Shown here piece by piece: positions 51,001-57,000 of a stretch of DNA of 64,000 nucleotides. A model generated the notes under the pieces. That model was not told the DNA's origin and ran no database searches. It was given only the letters and a program-made list of their open reading frames with translations. Every line of letters starts with the position of its first letter. Positions within the stretch are counted from its first letter, which is position 1. The position numbers were made by a program, and so were the translations under genes. Location: the NCBI GenBank assembly GCA_951799405.1, contig OX637332.1:14389001-14453000 (forward strand). Direction: 5' to 3'. This stretch comes from Agapetus fuscipes (taxonomy: Eukaryota > Arthropoda > Insecta > Trichoptera > Glossosomatidae).

Positions 51001-54000
51001 TAGTAAAATCTATAGTTTTGCAATTACATAAACCTTTATTTCGATCAAATCAACCCTAAAAATTACACCGAATCTCCCCGTTTATCATAAAAAATAACGC
51101 GAATTTCCCTGTTTTTGATCAAAAATAACGCGAATTTCCCAAAAAAATAACGCGAATTTTGCAAAAAATAACACCACTTTTTTCCAGTCCCTACTTATAG
51201 GTAAGTATGTGGCTGACCACCCATACTGTAAGAAATGGTTCACCATGCAAATTTTATCTCTGTTTGAGGAAAAGTCGGCAAGAGTTGCCCTTTATGTTCA
51301 TTTGAGATTAGGTTGTAAGTCCACATGGAGCATTTGTAAGCGCGAACCTGTCTGCTTGTGGGAATGCATTTAATATGAATCTCAAATGGTATGTATCTTT
51401 ACAACTCAGATTATGTAAAGAAATACACAAAATAATTTCCTTGACTTATAGGTTGGTATGAGGCTGACCACCCATACTTTAAAAAATGGTTCACCATGAA
51501 AATTTTATCTGTTTGAGGAAAAGTCGGCAAGAGTTGCATTTGAGATTGGGTTTTTATGTTGTAATAGTCAACATGCATTATGTGTAAGCGCGAACTTACA
51601 AATGTCTGCTTGTAGGAATGCATGTAATATGAATCTTAAATGTAATATATCTTTGCAACTTAGATTACAGATTTAAATCCATTTTTATTTCGTTTGTTTT
51701 TTTTTTTTTATTTTGAATCAAGTAAAAGAAAATATAAAAAAACTTTCTAATTTTGCCGCTAGATGTCTATATAGTTTCATACGTATTTTGATATAAAAAC
51801 AGAAGGGTCTATAAGGGTTTATAAGTATATTTTAGTATGGGATTCAAACACATACGCGAATAGTACTGTTTTGCAGCATATATACAAAATTTTATTTTCC
51901 ATACATCGCGAATGTATTTCATCTGCTCTGATGGCATTAATTTTGAAAATCGAAACTCAAGGCGAATGACGACGGCCTGGAGTAATATAATAAAGGATAG
52001 CTCTTGTATTGAGTGTATATTAATTTTATGCAACTTAATGCAACTAAGCTACACATATAGTGTAACTTCTTGCCTGCGTTATCCCTGAAGGGGTTGTATG
52101 TGGCAATTTGGGACCTATTTATTTTTACAGGTAAGGGGGCCGGCCTCACACCAACCACTTTCAGTTGAAGTGGGGGTTTCCCAGCTCCCGGGGGGGGGCT
52201 GGTTCTCATTTCTTGTGAAAGCTGAGTAAGCCTTGAGATCGAACCCTTGCTCTCAGTATGGAAAACAAGCATTCTACCAATTGAGCTATCGACCTTTTTA
52301 CTAGCTTGATCGTCGTCGCTACCAAGCAACAAGCCTCAAGCAAGACCCAGTTGCTGTAAGGCTGGATGGACCTTTGGTGACCGGTCATTGATGATGATGA
52401 TGATGATGGATGATTTCTTTCCTGTGGCGCCATTTAATGGTCCAGGACCATCTCAAGGGCGCCATGGCTTCTCGAGAAAAGTAGTATCTTCAGTTCCTTT
52501 CTGAAGGTGGTGGTAGGCTGGTTCGCGCGAACACCGATGGGTAAATTGTTCCAGGCCACCGGCCCGGCCACCGCAAAGCTTCTGTCTGCAAAGTTTGATG
52601 TGTTTGCTCTATTGGGCACTATAACCTTGTTGACAGCAGTAAGGGCAGAGCGTAGTGGTCTTTTTGAAGTCCCATCGACAGAGCATAGCTCAGCGAGACA
52701 TGGGGGTGCAGTGCCGTTCAGGGCCCTATGTACAGTGAGACACAACTTAAATTCCACCCTCTCTCGGACCCTCAGCCAGTGCAGTTCTCTTGGCAAAGGT
52801 TTATGAATTCTTCAACCCAGCGAAGAGCAAATTTGAAAAAATATAAATGGTATATTTTTTGTGCTCCGCCGGGAATCGAACCCACAACTTTCCCATTCAG
52901 AGTCCGAAGTGTTACCACTGAACGGACCGGAAATTTTAGTTACCATATTTTCAATAATCTTTGGAGAAGTTCAACTTGGTGTTTAAGACATTATCAGAAT
53001 TACTAACCTGGAAAGGTCCTCCTACAAAAGATGTCGACACAGCAGAGCAGCTTCCATTCAAGTTAATTACAACAAATAACTTAGGTGGCATATTTTCCAA
53101 GGCCCCACCACACGCATTGTCGTTGACATAAAACGTCAAATCATTCTGAAAAAAAATTACAACTTTAACCAAGGTTTCAAATCATATTTTAATATGGTTG
53201 TCATCAGGGCAATCTTGGAATTGGAATTTTCAAAAACATATTTAAGAATCAAGCTGGTAAAGATCTAGAAAGTACCTAATGTTACAATTTTGTGAAAATA
53301 AATTAAAGAAAGATTTTTTTTTATATTTTTCAGGGTTTGGTGGTTTACACAGTGAAAATCCATTGTATAATTAATCAAATAAATATACTGTTTTAATTCA
53401 CTTCTAGAAGAAGAAGAGAATTTAATTTTGATTTGTCATTCTCATTGTCCTGAGGATGCCTTTTTAGGCGAAAACTGTTTGACATATTTAAAATAAAATA
53501 ATAAAAAAGTGAATTAAAACAGTATATTTTTTTTAAGTTCTTAATCCTCATGTGGCAGCACTGGTCTAGTGGGAAGCACCCACCGCAGTGCACACACATC
53601 AAATGCAGCGCATAATCAATTAGTCATTGTAAGTCATTAACGCATCTTGCATGCTGAACAACGCGTAGTGCCTTCCCCCGGTAAGCAAGCGAGGTAGAAC
53701 ACAAATAGCCTGAATGCAGGGGCATCTGCCAATGTATCAGGTACTTCAATAAAAGAACATTTACATAAAGTTGTTCATTAATTATTATCTAACCTGAACT
53801 AAAAGCATATTAAACACATAACTAGCTAAAGCCGATAATTTACTCTAACCTTACTCTAAAGTTATCTCTAAAGTGAACCACACTCAAAAACATATTCAAT
53901 AAAAATAAAATTATACAAACATTTGAGGCTCTCATGATCCCAATAGTATCGCCTACTATTAGAGTATTTATGTTCCTTCCACAGTCTTCTTGAATACATG

Positions 54001-57000
54001 TTCTGTTCTTCATTATTTTAGATCCACTTAGTAACTGAAAAAAAAAGTAGGGTTATATTCTTTTTCATATAAAAATCCTATAACCTATCAGTAGATTGTT
54101 AGGGTAAGAAATGCTTAGAAAAAATGTACATGTGCAGATTTGTACATACCCATGTTTTGTGGGTGCAGAGAACAGTGGAAGGTACAGGGTAACAGAATTT
54201 GTCAGGATCTAAAACTGTAACTCCGATCTCCAGCAGCTTGTCTTGATCAGTGCTGGCATACTAGAAAGCAAATAGCAATTGATAAATAAGCACAAAGATC
54301 CTACATCATACATCCAAAGATCATACATCTGAGAGATTTAAATGAATTCCGGGTTTTGACAGTGGTCCATGTTTTGGCTTGTCTTCTTCTTTTTTCTTTT
54401 TATTCTTTCTTGAAGACTTTCAGCTTACGTTTCGTCTCCTCTGTGGGCGACTTCTTCGGAGTTCTGCTCGCTAGTGAGGTCTGAACGATAGGCGATGTCT
54501 TTTATACGTAGATTCTAAAAGAGGCGTGGCTTAATTGTTAGGTATAAAACTACCCTCTTTCATAAATTCAATTGTACTCCACCATGTTTTGTTTAGTTTC
54601 TAACACTCTTCTTTCCTGTTAAAATTTTTATTTTTATAAATTTCGATGGCTTCTCTATACAGCCGTGCATAATATCCACGAGCCTTAGCAATTATTTTGG
54701 TGTCATCAAAGTTTATATCGTGGTTGTCTAACAGGGCGTGCTCCGCAACGGCAGATCCGGCCGTGAAAGCCTAAAAACAGATACTATACAGTTAAACACT
54801 GTAATGATAGCTGGTCAGATCAGTTGTTTTACCTACATAAAATTAAATAAATTCTTCAACATTGTGTAGGTACAAATTTCCAGTTGGCATATTCATTAAG
54901 ATTTGAACAGAATGCTTTAAGCCACATTTATACAGTTCAATGTTTTATTCAAGGTTAATTGAATTCAAGGACAAAATATGAACAATCTGAACTTTGAAGG
55001 AAGTATTGTATTTTATTATCTTTACTATTTTTTTTTTTTTTAATTTGGTTGGTCCTTGAATAGGGTATTTGCAATAGTGAGGAATATGATAAAAAGTATA
55101 TTATTTTGATAGATTTCAAAAAATCAAATAATAATATGTTGATTTGAAGCCGAAAATATTTTTTTTCGATTTTATATTTAAAAAAGAAAATATAGAAATT
55201 TGGACAAGTTTTTAAACGGATATGAGATCTGCTTCTTCTATTTCCGGTGCTGTGACGTCATATGTTGACGTCACTTTCTTTTATTGACATTCCATACTCC
55301 GTTGACATGTGTTGTAGACAACAGAAACAAATGAAAACAACAGACACAAATGAAATGTTCTTAAAGAAACACACAAACTTCTTGAAAAAACAACAGGCGC
55401 AACGGTTTTAACATGAACAAGCAATGGTTGAATGACATAAATGTGAGGGCTGTCAGTTGATAGGGCGATGTTTACAAGACCGTGACGTCACGTGAAAAAA
55501 TTTCATCTAGTAGCGTTTTGGCGCGAAAATTCAAAAATCAATTTTAAAATGCTTATAACTTTGCTAAAATACAACTAAAATTAAAATTCAAGAAGTTTTG
55601 GACTAATAAAGCATAAACGAATTTAAATCACGAAAAAAAGAAAAATGTGAAAATACCCTGAACAAAACATTGAACTGTCTAAATGGGGCTTTAGACTTAA
55701 GAAACAAATGAACGATAAACTAAAAGTAATAAACTTCAATTTTCGACGCAAATTTTTGACGTTTTCGACACGTATTTTCGACGTGACGTGTCGAATATAA
55801 TTTTCGACGTGTCGTTACCCAACCCTGAACTCGCCACATGCGACCCCTTCAGGGATAACGCGGCAAGAAGTTACACTATATGTGTAGCTTAGTTGCGTTG
55901 CGTTTGCGTATTATATGGTAATAGGGTAATTGCAGTGGTGGAGAAAACTATGAAAATACTATGGTTGTGTAGAGTAAATTTCAAGGATCACAACCATATT
56001 TATTTTTAAGTAGTAAAAATAAAGGATGCTCCAGCTCCCACAGACCACGGCAACAGATCCCGGAAAACTTCACTCCAGCATCATCAGCCGGCCGTGTAAG
56101 CCTAAAACTCTTATTCAGTAAAAATAAAGATATCACTGATAATTTTGACAAAGCGTGGGCTCAACCGACGACTAAAATGTCTAAGAATAGCCCCGTTAGA
56201 GTTTAAGTTCTTGAGAATAATGCACAAACCACCTCCAATTTAAATAAAATGTTAAACTTTCACATTCACTTTCATGGTGGTGTTAGATGAAATAGTTTTT
56301 CTCGAGTTAGACCATGTTATATTTGCAGTAATATTGTCTGTCGACGTTTCGTTCCCTCAAGCAAGGAACATTTTCAAGGCTCGAAGCGATTGATGCCAAT
56401 CATGACATGTCTGCTAACTCTGTGCCTTATCAAAAAGATTGCTGTTGCTCAGCACTCGATAGAAAGAGCTATGTTAGGCGTTTCCCTCTGTGATCTAATC
56501 CGAAATGAGGAAATCCACAGAAAAATTTACGTTACAAAAGTAGTTCATTGAAATGCAAGCCTGAAGTGGCAATAAGCGGGGTACATAGCTCATAAAACCA
56601 ATGGCCGATGAAAAGGTTCACGAGTAGTGGGGTCACGGGGAGACACTATTACAAGCAGCATAAACACATGCATTACGGTAAACCTGAGGCCGTGTTCAAC
56701 AGTGAACTAGTGACGGCTGAGATCATCAACCAAAATACATGCAATCAAATGAAGAAGAAACAGTGCAAACACGATGCTTGCACAAAGGTTTCCAAGACAA
56801 CTAATTTATTTTTGTGATGTACCGTACGCCATTTTTTTTTTCAAAATGCCGACTGCTGAAAAAAACATAATTACAACATGATAATAATATAACATACAAG
56901 ACACTTACTTTCGAATCGATGGTAATTTCAAAAATCACATCGTTTTCCAGCGCCTTGCTGCCGAAAACCAGAGCCTGCTCAAAATATTGAGCGTTGCCTC

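Larger units (their letters stand above)
50120..51422 (+). repeat. LINE-A 3'-tail repeat split by a hAT element
   Basis: The proximal end is aataatttccttgacttata gg (to 50145); it resumes at 51194 with a second cttatagg and continues gtaagtatgtggctgaccac to tctttacaactcagattatg. Confidence 0.87.

Noticed and set aside
53555..53600. tRNA-like SINE head (ctggtctagtgggaagcacc)
   Set aside because: A-box-like text only; no B box at a suitable distance and no second copy seen.
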